Below, piece by piece: positions 1-12,627 of a DNA stretch of 64,000 nt. Each line of letters opens with the position of its first letter. The stretch's first letter is position 1. The stretch comes from Toxonevra muliebris (lineage: Eukaryota; Arthropoda; Insecta; Diptera; Pallopteridae). The position numbers and the translations under genes were made by a program. Location: assembly GCA_963691655.1 (NCBI GenBank), contig OY829326.1, forward strand, positions 12,946,878 through 13,010,877, read 5' to 3'. The notes beneath the pieces were generated by a model. That model was not told the DNA's origin and made no database searches. It was given only the letters and a program-made list of their open reading frames with translations.

Positions 1-1288
1 TAGAGCATAATAATACATTGAGACACGAGATTATAACGCCACAAACAGAAAGCAATAACCATTTGTTGGTGGATGAAGAGGGTGATGAGTTTTTGAAAAA
101 TATTAAGATTGAGCCTAAAGATGAAGATGACGAAGATGTTGTTCTAGTTGAGGAAATTGATGATATACAACAAAAAGTGTTGCAACAGCAAGAACGCATA
201 CATGCACTCACATTAGAAAATCCGCAGCAGATAATAACTACGACATCATCAACAACTCCTGGAGTGGCTGTTACAACGATTACAATAAATACTCAAGATT
301 TCATTTCACCTAATACACCATTAAAAACGAAAAGATCACATCATAAAAAGAAAAAGTCACAAAAGAAGCAAAAAAAGAAATCACGTGAACATCGGCGTCG
401 GCATAAGCATGCGACAATTGCTACTGATTCAGCAACAACAACAACTGCAGCAATAGACGACAGCATAAACAACACAACAACAATAGCAACTACGAACTGT
501 GGTGGCAGTAACAACAGTAATAAAAATAAAGCAAACGCTAAAAACAATCATCAGTCATCACGTTCTCATGTGCAGCACAGTCATCATCATCAACAACAGC
601 AACAACAACATCAGCAGCAGCAGCAGCATCATCACCATCACGTGCATATACCATCACTGAGTCCTGAGGACAAAGAGAATTTTTGTCGTCAATTTAGCGA
701 AAGTGTCGTTGTTGATAACAATAACGATTTGAATGCAACTAGTGTTACTGGTGATACCCACTTAGATAATACAGTGGTGGTGGTTGGGACATCACCCATT
801 GTCCATCATCATACCACAACAATCAAGAAAGAGAATATTGTTGCGGCTGCTAGCATTCAGGTAGTGCATGATATGGCTCCAGCGACCAATATGAAACTTC
901 CTGGTAGACAAACAAATAATTCTCTATCATCATTAACGGGCAATATATTTATATCGCCGCCAACAGCAACCACAACAACAAACACACTACAGCAGGATAC
1001 TGCGACTAGCGAACGTGAAACAACAAAATCAAAATCATCGTCATCGACAACGTCTGCGACAACAGCAACAACAATAATGACAAGTAAAAAACAGAAATCA
1101 TCAACCACAACTGTAAATGCTGTTGAAGGAGGTGGCGTCAGTGGAAGTGCTGCTGCTGCCACTTCAGAAAAGAACAATAGCAGTAGTAGTGGAAGTAATA
1201 AAAAGAAATCATCATCTTCATGCTCCTCCTCCGCTGTTGCTTTATCATCGAAAGCATCTTCACAGCATTCGGATAAAAGCACAGATGA
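1..1288 (+). CDS. dikar: dikar (CECR2-like) exon, 5' end outside window
   Basis: Internal coding exon of the bromodomain gene continued downstream. The frame (codons at 3, 6, 9...) is open from the window edge, so the true start lies upstream. About 428 residues are visible: an acidic stretch with an IKIEPKDEDDED-type motif (similar to a sumoylation site), a heptad-like Gln-rich segment, a strongly basic block at about 325-415 that resembles a nuclear localisation signal, His/Gln runs at 580-650, and Ser/Thr-rich low-complexity sequence. The frame hits TAA at 1290, but a good donor (GA|GTAAGT) sits at 1287-1294, giving an exon end at 1288 with two bases of a codon. This phase matches the acceptor at 2937 exactly. 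The DDT-like domain known from CECR2 proteins would lie upstream and is not seen. Assignment rests on the downstream bromodomain; exon membership is inferred from phase and composition. Confidence 0.8.
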
Positions 1289-2937
1289 GTAAGTTTATCA
1301 AATTCAATTATCAATATGTTTTTTCTTTTCAATTCCTTTTTAATTATACAATATATAAATATATTTAATTTGAAAATCGCTATTTCGAATTAAAAAAAGT
1401 GCCTATTGCGACTTCTTGCTGTTGCTTGCTGTTTGTATGTATAGATATAAATTGATATCATCATTTTCTTTTTGTCCTTTAGTTTAATTTGTAATTTTTT
1501 ATTTAATTTTGAAAATGCACACATTATTGAATGCGCTTAGGTCGGTTTTGGTATTATAAAGGTGTTTTCAATTGGGTTGATTTTCTATCTCGCCTTGAAC
1601 AAACTTTATAAAATATTTGTGAACATATCGTCGTCGTTCTGGCAGAATTCACTAAGTCCATTTTTTTAATTTCTGAGATGAAGTTAGATTATGCAGTGCA
1701 TGGTGCGCTACGAGCACTAGCAAAACTTTTAAAGTTAACAGATTGATATACACTTAAGTATACGTTATAACTGCATTGTCAAAAATCGAATTTATTATGT
1801 TATTCTAATTATAGAAGCTAATTAATACGGATCCAACTAAAAAAATTATTTTGGACTTAGTGATTTCTGCTTGAACGACAACGATATGTTAGATACTTGT
1901 ATGCTTAAAAAATTCATAATTTCAAACCAATAATTTTATATATATTTATAATTAGTAAAATGCTTTATTTCTATAATATGTTTAAATCATTTTCTATAAA
2001 CTAAAATAAAAATGAAATTACAGTATAACTTCCTTACGTCCTTCGAGTTCATGCATGCATTTATTTTACTGTTATTTATATACCTATACATATGTAAATA
2101 TTCCATTTTAAATTAATTGTAAAAATAACTTCCTTAACCATATAATAATGTAAATATTTAACACATGATTTGTTCTTTTGCCCTCCTCTCCTCACATCTT
2201 TTTTTTTTCTTAATTTCTTCATTTACGTGACGCGCCGTATTTTATTATGTCATTCCGTAATCGTGTTTCCATTATCATCATTAAATTGTAAATATTTCAA
2301 TTAACCATAAATAATTTAACAAACAACCATCACAAATTTGTTTTAATTCATAAAAACACCACCACCAACAACAACATCACATCAAATCAAATATTTTCAC
2401 CAATACCAACACCATCACCACCAACCACCACATCCATCCATCATCGCATTGTGTAATATATAGATGTAGAAATGTAATTAGTAGCAACAATATCACCACC
2501 ACCACTACCAATACCAACAAAATTATTTCCTCAACAACGACGAATGCATCAACAAGAAATGCATCATCGAATAGTTGTTTAACATCAGTAGCAATAGCAG
2601 GAACAACAGCAGCAACAACAACAACAGTAACAGCGCCAACAAGAACGCTATTATCATCGTCGTCAACAGCATCAATAGCAGCAGCAACCAAATGCTATTT
2701 GAAAAAAAAATATGCTAACAATTCTCATAATAATTATACGAAACATTCAACTAACCATAACCACCACAACCATTCTTCCCATTATACCCATTTCAATACC
2801 ACCACCTTCATTCATTCACCATTCACCTCAATCGTATCATCATCATCATCCGTGAAAACTTCCACCAAATCAACAACAACAACATTGAATTCCTTTAATT
2901 ATACTTCCAAAAATTCCATCAATACGAATTTTCTTAG
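1289..2937 (+). other. dikar: dikar intron (1,649 nt)
   Basis: Donor GTAAGT at 1289 and acceptor TTTTCTTAG ending at 2937. The first kilobase is plain AT-rich DNA without a recognisable element. From about 2350 the intron becomes CA-rich, with (CAC)n and (CAA)n-like runs, and stays open in the frame of the following exon all the way to the acceptor. That openness is expected from stop-poor CA-repeat sequence, but an alternative upstream acceptor adding Thr/Asn/His/Ser-rich residues cannot be excluded. Confidence 0.75.
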
Positions 2938-3075
2938 TTTTACCGAAACGGAAGAGGTGCTGCAAATTGGAATGCACAAAGTGCTCGTCTACGTGAAGAA
3001 TCATCGTGATGCGTGGCCATTTATGGACCCGGTCGAGGAAGATATAGCGCCACGTTATTACTCAATAATACGCAG
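2938..3075 (+). CDS. dikar: dikar exon: bromodomain, N-terminal part
   Basis: Exon of 138 nt between acceptor TTTTCTTAG (ends 2937) and donor CAG|GTAAAA (3076). The first base completes the GAT codon begun in the previous exon, then reads FTETEEVLQIGMHKVLVYVK. It carries helix Z and the ZA loop of a bromodomain: HKVLVYVKNHRDAWPF, then MDPVEEDIAPRYYSIIR. The WPF shelf, the Pro-Val of the loop and the APxYYxII pattern are those of the CECR2 family, which binds acetylated lysines on histones. The last two bases start an Arg codon completed in the next exon. Confidence 0.9.
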
Positions 3076-3149
3076 GTAAAAAATACATTAATTCTTTGTT
3101 AGCACTGAGTGAGTACAAATTAATATTGATATTTTTTTTTTTTTTTAAG

Positions 3150-3274
3150 ACCTATGGATCTGCTGAAGATGGAAGATAAACTTGACAATGGTGAATATAC
3201 GAAATTCAGTGATTTCCGTAATGATTTCAAATTAATTGTTAACAATTGTCGTTTATATAATGGACACAATAATG
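3150..3274 (+). CDS. dikar: dikar exon: bromodomain, central part
   Basis: Exon of 125 nt after a 74-nt intron (3076-3149) whose acceptor has a near-perfect poly-T tract (ends TTTAAG). It reads PMDLLKMEDKLDNGEYTKF then SDFRNDFKLIVNNCRLYNG. PMDL ends the ZA loop, and the Asn of RLYN (codon 3259-3261) is the residue that contacts acetyl-lysine in bromodomains, so the pocket looks intact. Donor G|GTGAGT at 3275. The 69-nt intron that follows (3275-3343) is of usual size for flies. Confidence 0.92.
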
Positions 3275-3343
3275 GTGAGTAATGAATTTTATCAATAATT
3301 GAATCAAAATTAAGATGTATTGATTGATGTTTGGTTTTAACAG

Positions 3344-6300
3344 AATACACCGAAATGGTTAATAACTTACAAGATGCATTTGATAAAGCAACCAAAAAAT
3401 ATTTTGATAATTTATCAGATGAAGATGATGATGATCCGAGCTTGGGCTACCCAGCGGCGGATTCGAAAATGAATATATTTCGTGAGAAATATTTCAATAA
3501 GAAAACAAAAGATGGGGGTGAGCATCATCATCATCACAGTACAGATGTGGACAACAAGACTTCATCATCAGTAATACAGAAGCCGTCGACGGATAAGAAG
3601 AAATATTCTAAAAAGCATAATGAAAAAGATGTAAACGATGCGGATGATGATGGGGCTGATGATATGAGTGCAGATGAGGATAAACTAGAACAGGAGAAGG
3701 AACAGCAGCGTGGCAATAAAAGGAAGCGCAAAGAGAAAGATAAACGACATAAAAAGAAGTCAAAAAATAAAGTAGTAGAAGAGAAATTTACTGAAGATGA
3801 AGAAGAGGAAATTGCAGAAGAAGATAAACCGTTGTTAGATAATGAAATGTTGATGAAAGTTGATGAAATGGAAGAAAAGGAAACAGAGGAGCAACACTCA
3901 GGGAAAAAAATAAAAAACAAATTAACGAAGGAATCGTCAAAAAGGAGCAAGAAGAATAAAAGTGATAAAAATTCAAAGTCAAATAAATCTTCCAAAGTGA
4001 AAGTGGATAGCAGTAAGTCAAAGAAACAGAATAAAAAATCAAATAAATTAACCAAACATCATGTCTCAGAAGAATCGGAAAATTCTGATATAGAAGCTGA
4101 ACGTGAGTCTGAGCATGATGATGATGAAGATGACGACGACCAATATGATGAAAATTATGCAGTCAGCACCATCGCTAAGAGGGGTAAAGCTAAAACGGCG
4201 TCGCATAAGGATGGCAAAAGCAGTGCAAAGGCAAACCAAAAAAAGAAACCTTCCTCCAAATCGACGACGAAGCAACAAGCTGCTACTACATCAAAGCAAC
4301 AAAAAGGTAGAATAAAAAATAAATCAAAGACCAAACCAAAAGCAGAAGTGAATGAAAGTGAAGGCGATGAATTCAGTGAAGAAGAAGAGGAGCCGATTGT
4401 AAAAAAGGCAAAGATGAACAAAGATTTGCCTCCGCCGGCTGCTGCTGCACTTGCGGCTTCTGCTTCAGAATTGGAAGAAGAAGTAGTCGACGACGATGAT
4501 GACGAAGACTCACGATCACGCAGCATGTCACCATTTAAGGTTGACCTGCATAAAAAATATTCTAAAAGTGCACTTAATGATGATCTCTCCGAATTGTTAA
4601 CAACGGTGAAGAAGGTGCCCAGTAGTAGCAGCAATACGGCGAATATGCCAACGCGAGAATTAGTGGAATCGGATGAGGATGATTTCAAGTCATTATCAAG
4701 TCGCAGCTCATCAATATCGCGCGAATCAAAAGTGGAACGTACCACAGCAGCAATACAGCAAACACAATCACAAGCATCCAAAGCACGTAATACTAAAAAG
4801 ACAACAGATTCTAAACAAGCAGCGTCGTCAACAGCAACGTCAAGTAGTGGTGGTGGTATTTCGAATAAAAATAATGCCGAAATGGATGCGGCTGCAGCCG
4901 CTGCTGCTGCTGAGCAAGCTGAGCTGGAGATGCTGTTGCCTTTCTTGGATAAATATGAACTAATTAAATATAGACGAAGTCGTGCCAATAATACGCAGCA
5001 ACAGCATAGTGCAACAGTTGAAGAATCGAGCAAAAGTAGCAGCAAAGGAAGTAGTAGCGGAAGCAAGTCCAAAGAAACAAACTCAAGGAAGAGAGATTCT
5101 TCGAAGGGTGCCGGAATAGAGAAAGAAAAGCCCACTGAGAAATTGAATACTGAGCATGGGCGCGGTCGTAAGTCTAAAGAGTCAAATAAAAAATCTAAAA
5201 AGGAAGTTCAAGTCCCAAAGGAAATACCACAGGAAAACGATGACAGCTGCCTGATTACCAAAGAAGTGGCGCTAGAAAAAAGCCCGAAGATAGATGAAAA
5301 GAAACCAGCTAAGGTTGTCAAGCAGACGGCGACTGCAATTATCGAAGATGAATATGAGTTTGAAGATAATGAAAAACCCGAAGTTAGTGTCGCAAGTAAA
5401 AATAAGTTGAAAGAAAAGAAATTGCCCGCTGTGGAGAAACCAGTTTCAAAGAAAAAAGAAAAGTCGAAACCAACAGCTTCTGCGTCCCAGGTGGTCTCTG
5501 ATGGGGATATCATGAAGAAGCCCATGGAGAAACCTGCTGTGCCTGTAGCACCAAAGAAGGCACTGCAGAAGAAAACTGCCGCAAGTGCTGCAGCCAGTAA
5601 AAAAACGGTAAATAAGGCGGCAGTGGGCAATGTAGTGCCAACAAAGCCCTCAGCCTCTGCAGCAAATCTCGAAGCATTAGATGTTGAAACTGAGCAGACT
5701 TTAAAAGACATTAATCGTTGGTTGGAGCATACACCACGATTTTCTGAATTCAGCTCAGCCAGCAACTCACCATCGCGTTATAATCTACTCGATGAATTTG
5801 ACTCAGCTATCAGTACCAAGCTGGAGCCATCTGACTTAAGACGCCCGGTGCCAATTGCGCCCCCTAAGGTCGATTTGGTTCCAACGAAACTAGCGGATGC
5901 CTTGGGTGGTCTAGTCACAGATACATCACAGGATACAGCAACAGCACCTGTCGCAGTAGTAAAGAAAGAAGTTATATCCGAGCTCATACCAAGTACAGTT
6001 GCTATTGTCACACACGCAAGTATTGTTGGCACTGCGAGCAGTGTGAGTTCCAGTTGTGGCACCCCACCGCACTCCATTACCTCCGGTAATTCTATTGGTA
6101 GTACTTCGGCTAATGCTTCATCAAATAACTCAACTGTGAATACACCGTCAATATCGTCGATAGCTTCAGTATCAGTGGTCAATCAGCCACTGCTTGTACC
6201 GCCACCAACTACAATAGCAGCAACGTTGTTGACATTGGCACCACCAAAACCAAAGGAGCCAAGTACAACACAATTGCTGCTTCATCCACCTCCACCACCA

Positions 6301-9300
6301 CACATCAAAAATCAAATGGCCAAGGAAGCGAAACGCAAGTCTTTGAAGGAGAAATTGCAGGCGGCCACAAATCCCAGACGCAAGGATCTACTGCGTACCA
6401 TTGATCGTTTGCAACCGGGTAAAGCTAAGGGTAATCTCTTACAGAACATAAACAAACCTGACGAACTCTTTCCTCTGGGACCAGTTTCCGCCAAAGTAAA
6501 GGAGGTGAAAAATGCTTTAATTGTAGAGACGAACGATAGTGTGCCGAAGCTGAGCTTGGGCACAGTTATCAAGACCGATGACTTCGGGCTCGGTCCAGCA
6601 CACAATTTTATGGATGAGCTTACTAGTAAAACCGATTCGAAGGTCCAGTCAAGCTCTGGCAGCGGTGATAAAGATTGCTTAGAGGAGAGGAAAAACAAAC
6701 GTGATGTGCTTGATTCTGGTTTACCTTTTGCGAAGACGCCCACTTTGGCGTCAAGTACATCAGCGGCTGTATCACTTGAGGAAAGTAAAAAGATGGACAT
6801 TGATGAAGTGCCTTCCACTAGCACCGACAGTCCCCCTAAGCCGTTCGAACACTTACTAGAAAAGAAATGTGGAGCTTCTGCGGTGGACGCGAAAGGTACA
6901 AAAGAGAAACCAAACCTAAGCGTATGGCTTAAAGCTTTTGGAGCACCAAAGAAAAGCAAGAAAACCGAGGATGAAGAAAAACAACAGCAAGACTCAAACG
7001 AAGCATCAGGCTCTGGATCGGGTAAGTCAATTGAAGGTACCTCCTCGGTATCTTCAACCGGCGCCACTGTTGCAAAATCACCTACATCTGCTTCGATGGT
7101 TGGCGAGAACTTCTCGCTGCCTTCAGCGCCACGCCAACGCAAGGCAAGCACTGGCAGCACTATTTCCGAACGGTCTTCGTTTAGTCAAGATCCCGATTCG
7201 CCGCGTATTGCCATTGATGAGCGTTATGGTTCGTATTCTGCTGGCAATTATACCTCACCCATTGGTGCATCACCGATTGGTGCTTCCCCCATTATGGTTT
7301 CACCCAAACCGGATGAAATAGTGAAACCTACCTCACCATATCCACTGAACGGAGCCATCAAAGTGGGGTTCTATCAAGACACCACCACGAAAAGTAGTCC
7401 TGATAAAAGCTGCAGCCCACGAGAAATGCCTTCACCCTACCCACAATACTCACAGCACATTTATTCGTCGGCATCATCGCCCAATGTCTCCACCCCGGAG
7501 CTGAGTGGCACTTCACCCTATGGTGGCGCCAACAGTTACAATCCATCCGGTTCCGAAGCATCCAAGACTCCAGTGTATTCCTCCACCTCGCCGCTACCAA
7601 ATCTTTATGAACAATACAAGCAACCGCGTTCGCAGGAATCCGATTACAATTCATCGATGAGTCCCAGCACACCCAATCCCCATTCACCATATCAGCAGCC
7701 GCAGAGTTCTCCTTATACACCACAACCGCATCAGTCTCCATATCATCCTAATTCTCCGTATCATCAGCAACCTAATTCGCCTTTCCATCAGCAATGCCAC
7801 AGCCCTGCACACACGGCATCAGGTACCGCGATCGCAGTACACTCACCATTGCACCAGCAACAGCATAGTCCGATAACGAGCAGTGTCGATTCACCGGCAT
7901 CCTCGGCAGCTACGCAACCACCAACGCCCTTGGCTCACTCACCAGCAGATCAACAACATTCACCGTACCAGCAGCCGGTGCACTCACCGTATCAGCCACA
8001 GCCACAACAGCAGCAACAACAACCAAATACGAATGTGCAATCACCATATAGTCAAAGCCAGATGAGTCCGGCACCATATCAAGCAGGAGCGGGAACAACA
8101 TCAGAAACCTCTATTGCTTACGGTCAATTGAAGTCAAATGATGTTGTGAAACCGGCGACGGTGGCTCAAAATGAACCACATTATCCACAAAGTGCGAGCA
8201 ATAATGCAAGTTCAGCTGCTTCTGTTGGTTCCTCCTCATCGGTATCATCATCAGCATATACACCGACATCTCATGATGCTTATCAGTCACAGCAGCAACC
8301 AAATCACCTGCAGCAACAAACGCAGCAGCAACAACCACAACAGCAGCAAGCACCACTGCATCAGCAGCAAGCACCATTGCATCAGCAACAAGTACCACAG
8401 CATCAACAGCTCCCACAACAACAACAGCAGCCTCAACCACTGCAGCAAGAACAACAGCAACAGCAGCCCCAACCTCTGCAGCAGCAACCGCAGCAGCAAC
8501 AACAACAACATCAGCAAACACTGCAACAACCACAACAACATCAACAGCACCAACAGCGAAATCATCAACAACAAGATAATTTGCGATCCATGTATAATTC
8601 AACGTTGAACACTTCAACTACTACGGCGGCAGGAGCAGCAACGTCTGTAGCAGCTGTTATCTCTGCACCCACATCCCTGGATGGTGCTAAACGAAATGAT
8701 TGGAATATGGCTGCCCAAATGGTAGCGCCACCAATGAACTCGCAGCAACAAAGTCCAATGGGAAACAGCCAACAACAGCAGCACCAGCAGCATCAGCAGC
8801 AACAACAACCCCAACAATCGCAACAAAAATCACAATATCCTACATATGCACAGTATCAGTCAACAACAACTGCGCCAGTGCCAGCAGCACCTACCAGCAA
8901 CAAAGATTTGTCGAGCAGCGCTGGTTCTGATAAAGGAGATATTCACAAAAATATCGTCACAAATCCCTACTGCAATGATATGGCAGCATTCATGCAACAC
9001 ATGAGCCAGCAGGTGCAAGCACATAAAAGTGCTGCTGCTTCAACGGCGGTTTCGGGAGCGACAAATGCCTCAGCAGCAGCAGCAGCTGTAGCTCATGCAG
9101 CTGCAATGAATCCACTTAAAAGGCCTGCCGAAGATATGCTGAGTATGGATTATAGTACGGCCAGTAAGCTACAGAAGTGCGAGAATAATACTCAGCAGCA
9201 ACACCAGCATCAGCAACAACAACAGCAACAATCCTCAACACAACAAAGCAAGCAACAGCAAATGTTTGATAGCTTCTTGGGTTCGGTGGCTTTTGGAAAA

Positions 9301-11208
9301 CCAATGGGCAACATTGCGCCAGATAAAGCATTCGAAATGTATAATCGAGCGGCTTCAATGGGATTCCCAAAAGATTATCCAAAGGATAACAGTTGTCAAT
9401 TGCAACAGCAGAGCCAAAACCAGCAGCAGCAACAAAGTCAAAACCATCAACATCATAGTCAGATTATGCAGCAGCAAACGCAGCATCATCATCACCAACA
9501 ACAGCAGCAACAACAACAAACACAACAACAGCAGCAATCTCAAAGTTCGCAGCAGAAATCAAATATGGAACATACATCCAGTTTACTCAATAAACCATTG
9601 AACTACGGCAATAATGCAATGCACCAGCAACATCAACAATCATTAAGCCACCAACAGATAAATCAAAACTATTCGCAACAACAACAGCAGCAACAACAAC
9701 AACACATTGCCGACAGATCCGCCACATCGAGTGCAGCGACACACGATAACAGTGTCGGCAACGGTGGCAGTATGTCCTCCATGAATATGTCAACGCATCA
9801 TCTCGCGCATTCGCACCATCTATCGGCTTACAACAAACCAACCCCACCACCACCTCCACCTCAAACCTACAATAATCCCGCCTCCTCGCTGTTGCTGACT
9901 GAGAGTATGCTTGGTTTGACATCAACAGCGGGCTACTACGATAAAAGCATGCCGCCAGCCGCGCACATGTACAGCTCCGCAGCATCTGCTAAAAGCCTTG
10001 CTAATCCCCAACTATATTCAAATGCCGTTGGTGGCCCATATGGCAATGCCCAACAGATACCGGGCAACTATATAGCAGGAAGCTTAGGGGGTGTTGGCAA
10101 CAATAGTAGCCATCAATCACAACCTGCAATGGAATCAGCAAAACCAGTCGCTCCGCCAGTGATAACCGCGCCTGCACCAGCAAAACGTGGTCGCAAAAAG
10201 AAAGCATCAACAATTGCAGCGGAGGCTGCTGCTGCCGCTGCGGTGGCTGCAAAGCAGCAGCAACAACAGCAGCATGCTGCTGCTGCCGCCGCTCAACAAC
10301 AGCAGCACCAGCAACAAAGTCAACTGCATGCCTCTCAATTCAATCATGCAGCACACATGTCTGCACAATTGTCCGCCTCTGCAGCCGCGCATGCGCAACC
10401 TGCACACCAAAGTTCGAGCGTCTCCGCTGCGCATCATTTACATGCGCAAGCTTTGCAACAAGGTTTTCAGCTATATGCCGGTCTTAAATCAGGTGGTGTT
10501 GGTTCTCCACTATCGGCCTCATCAACGTCGTCGTCGGTAGTGGGTGCTGCTTCTGTTGCACCATCATCATCTTCAGGCAATTCAGCTTCTGCCTCCTCCG
10601 CTTCCTCCTCCACCATAAACAACTCTGCTGTATCTAGTGCAGCTGATGTTGCAGCGGCAATTTCATTGAAGACGTCAGCGGCGGCAGCTGCTAGTGCAAT
10701 GGTGCCCGGTAGTGCTTTTAATTTCGGTCCCACACCCGGTAGCCTAGGTTTGTATGGTGATCAAGCGGCAGCGGCTGCTGCTAGCAGCTACTTGGATCAA
10801 TTTCGCGATGCTCCCAATCCATACTATATGCCACCAGCGCCGGCACATCGTGCTTCCACCAATGAGAATGCTACCGATAAGGCACAAAATGCACTGAACC
10901 CAGCTGCAGCATCTGCAGCGGCAGCTAGTACGTATCCCTTCTTGGCGGCACATCCTTCAACACGAGCTCCGCCGTATTCTTTCATGAACACGGCTGCTGC
11001 AGCTTCGCAGTTAGATGCTAATTCACAGCTGTATCAACAGTATTTCCGACGTGAAGATTTTCATACTCGTATGATGTTCAATCAGAGTTTACTGGGGGGC
11101 CCGGCAGGTGCAGCCGGTTACGGACAACCACCACCACCGGCCGCTTATCGTCCGTCCACATTGGGTATGCCAAAACCGTATGATATAAATCGGCAAACAT
11201 GGTTTTAG
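3344..11208 (+). CDS. dikar: dikar last coding exon: end of bromodomain plus long low-complexity tail
   Basis: Very large terminal exon, about 2,620 residues to TAG at 11206-11208; acceptor GTTTTAACAG ends at 3343. The first codons (EYTEMVNNLQDAFDKATKKY) finish helix C of the bromodomain. In order the tail contains: Asp/Glu- and Lys-rich stretches (3420-5480), AT-hook-like clusters (HGRGRK near 5155 and AKRGRKKK near 10180), Ser/Ala/Pro/Thr-rich sequence, a run of about 25 SPY or HSP-type repeats (7420-8070), and dense Gln/His tracts (8280-10320) broken by Ala-rich segments. The C-terminus, DINRQTWF, is non-repetitive and looks like a genuine end. Bromodomain residues match the CECR2/dikar family, predicted chromatin readers in the nucleus that pair with ISWI-type remodellers (established for CECR2, inferred here). 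Several long antisense open frames here reflect repeat codons. Gene identity is strong; the symbol depends on orthology to the fly gene as I remember it. Confidence 0.92.
8281..10320 (+). repeat. CAG/CAA trinucleotide tracts encoding poly-Gln
   Basis: Interrupted CAG/CAA runs at about 8281-8575, 8770-8835, 9190-9255, 9400-9545, 9615-9705 and 10245-10320, in the Gln frame of dikar. CAG and CAA are mixed, with His (CAT/CAC) interruptions, so most are not pure slippage tracts. Length polymorphism between alleles is likely. Confidence 0.9.
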
Positions 11209-11382
11209 CAGTGCGCCAACACCGCCGAAGACGATGTAACTGGCGGTGGCGGCGGTGGCGTTGGCAGTGGAACAGCAACAATGAGAGAACAGCAACATCA
11301 ACAACAGCAGCAGCAACAGCAACAACAACACCAACAACAGCAGTTGCAAACACAGCTTCACCATCTTCAACAGCAACAGTAA
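11209..11382 (+). other. dikar: candidate stop-codon readthrough extension of dikar
   Basis: After the TAG at 11206 the same frame stays open for 57 codons up to TAA at 11380-11382. It encodes an acidic patch, a Gly-rich stretch (VTGGGGGGVGSG), then Gln/His runs like those in the body of the protein. The context is TAG followed by CAG. Readthrough of stop codons is well documented in Drosophila, and CAR after the stop is a known favouring context. The Gln part could be a chance in-frame repeat, so this remains a candidate. Confidence 0.45.
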
Positions 11383-12557
11383 CAACAACAACATCAACAA
11401 CAACCACAACAACAGCAATAATAAATCAAACAAACAAGTTAACGAGCTTCATGAATTTATATACTACATTATCTTTAGAAGAACTACATAGATTATTTTC
11501 CCATGGTGGTCTTTCTTCTCAAATGACGCGGACATGGACGTTATCTTTTTTGCAACAAAATAAGAAAATAATTTCAATCTTCAAGGAAAGCATAAATATA
11601 AACAAACTTTCTCATAATCTTATGTTTAGCTTTAGTAGAATAACAACAAAAACAAAATAAACTGTATACTTAAGTATAACGTATTCATCTAAAAGTTATA
11701 AATATATATATTTATGCATATAAAAAACTAAATGATTATTTGTAAAACTCGGGCAACCACAAAAATAATATTTAAAAAAAGAAAAACATCTACAACACAT
11801 AGCGTTATGATTAATAAACAAATTAAAAAACATTTCTGTACTACTTATTGCAATTGTCTATTAAGTTCATAGTTTAAAAACTACTTCAAAGATAACATGT
11901 TAATTAACGTTAAGTTTTAATTTTAATTATAGTTATTTTAAGGCTTTTTGTACAAAAATATTTATAGGTATTTTTTTTAGTTTTTAAGCTTTTAACGTTT
12001 ATTTCAGTTATCATATTATAATTTTTCCTTTATTAATTTGCAATTTGTGTTTATATAATTCATAAGTTTAAAAAGTTCAAGATACCATACACCTACAGTG
12101 TGTTTCACAAATGCGTGTCTAAAAAATTAGAATATATTTCTTTTGATAATTTTTTTGGAAATACTATTTCATTCGTATATAAGAGTATTACAAAAAAGTT
12201 ATCTGCTTCATGCACAAAGAAGGAAACTATTAATGCATTTGAAAATTGTCGCATTGTTGGAATAAAAGTACAACTAAAAATTTTAATAGCGGGAAGCGCA
12301 TATATGAAAAAATGCCAATTTGACAAATGAATCCTCCTTTGATTTTAATAGCTGGAAGAAAGCGCGAGAAACAGGATACTTACAACCGCCCATGTTGGGT
12401 CTAGACCGAGTTTTTCGCATCCATTCATGTTGCGTAACTTATATTTATACCTACAGGAAAGGAAGAGACATACAGTGAAAAGCTTTTCATAGTTAATTTT
12501 TACACTTAGAGGTTTGTCATTGCCAACCAGTAGAAAAATTGTTTTATTTTATTTTTG

Positions 12558-12627
12558 ATCGTGCCGAGATTTGAACCCGGGTACTTTTGCTTAGCAGTCC
12601 AACACACTAACCACTAGGCTACGGACA
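12558..12627 (-). repeat. degenerate tRNA-like sequence (tRNA-derived repeat head)
   Basis: On the minus strand it has an A-box-like GCCTAGTGGTTAG, an anticodon-region GGACTGCTAAG, and a good B box (CGGGTTCAAATCTCG). The anticodon stem does not pair and the acceptor ends do not match, so it is not a working tRNA gene. It is probably the head of a tRNA-derived SINE or a tRNA pseudogene. Confidence 0.55.

Noticed and set aside
2377..2691. Val-rich minus-strand frame in the first dikar intron
   Set aside because: Complement of CA-rich repeats.
4155..5135. 326-codon open frame on the minus strand inside dikar
   Set aside because: Ser/Leu-rich mirror of repetitive Asp/Glu/Lys/Ser codons of the real gene; no domain.
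6312..7160. 282-codon minus-strand open frame inside dikar
   Set aside because: Shadow of the coding strand; no family resemblance and no promoter or splice logic.
8111..8617. Val/Ala-rich minus-strand frame across the poly-Gln region
   Set aside because: Complement of CAG/CAA repeats (Leu/Val/Ala runs).
11199..11660. 153-codon plus-strand frame after the dikar stop
   Set aside because: Repeat-driven Thr/Ala frame, different from the dikar frame; the in-frame extension is the more sensible candidate.
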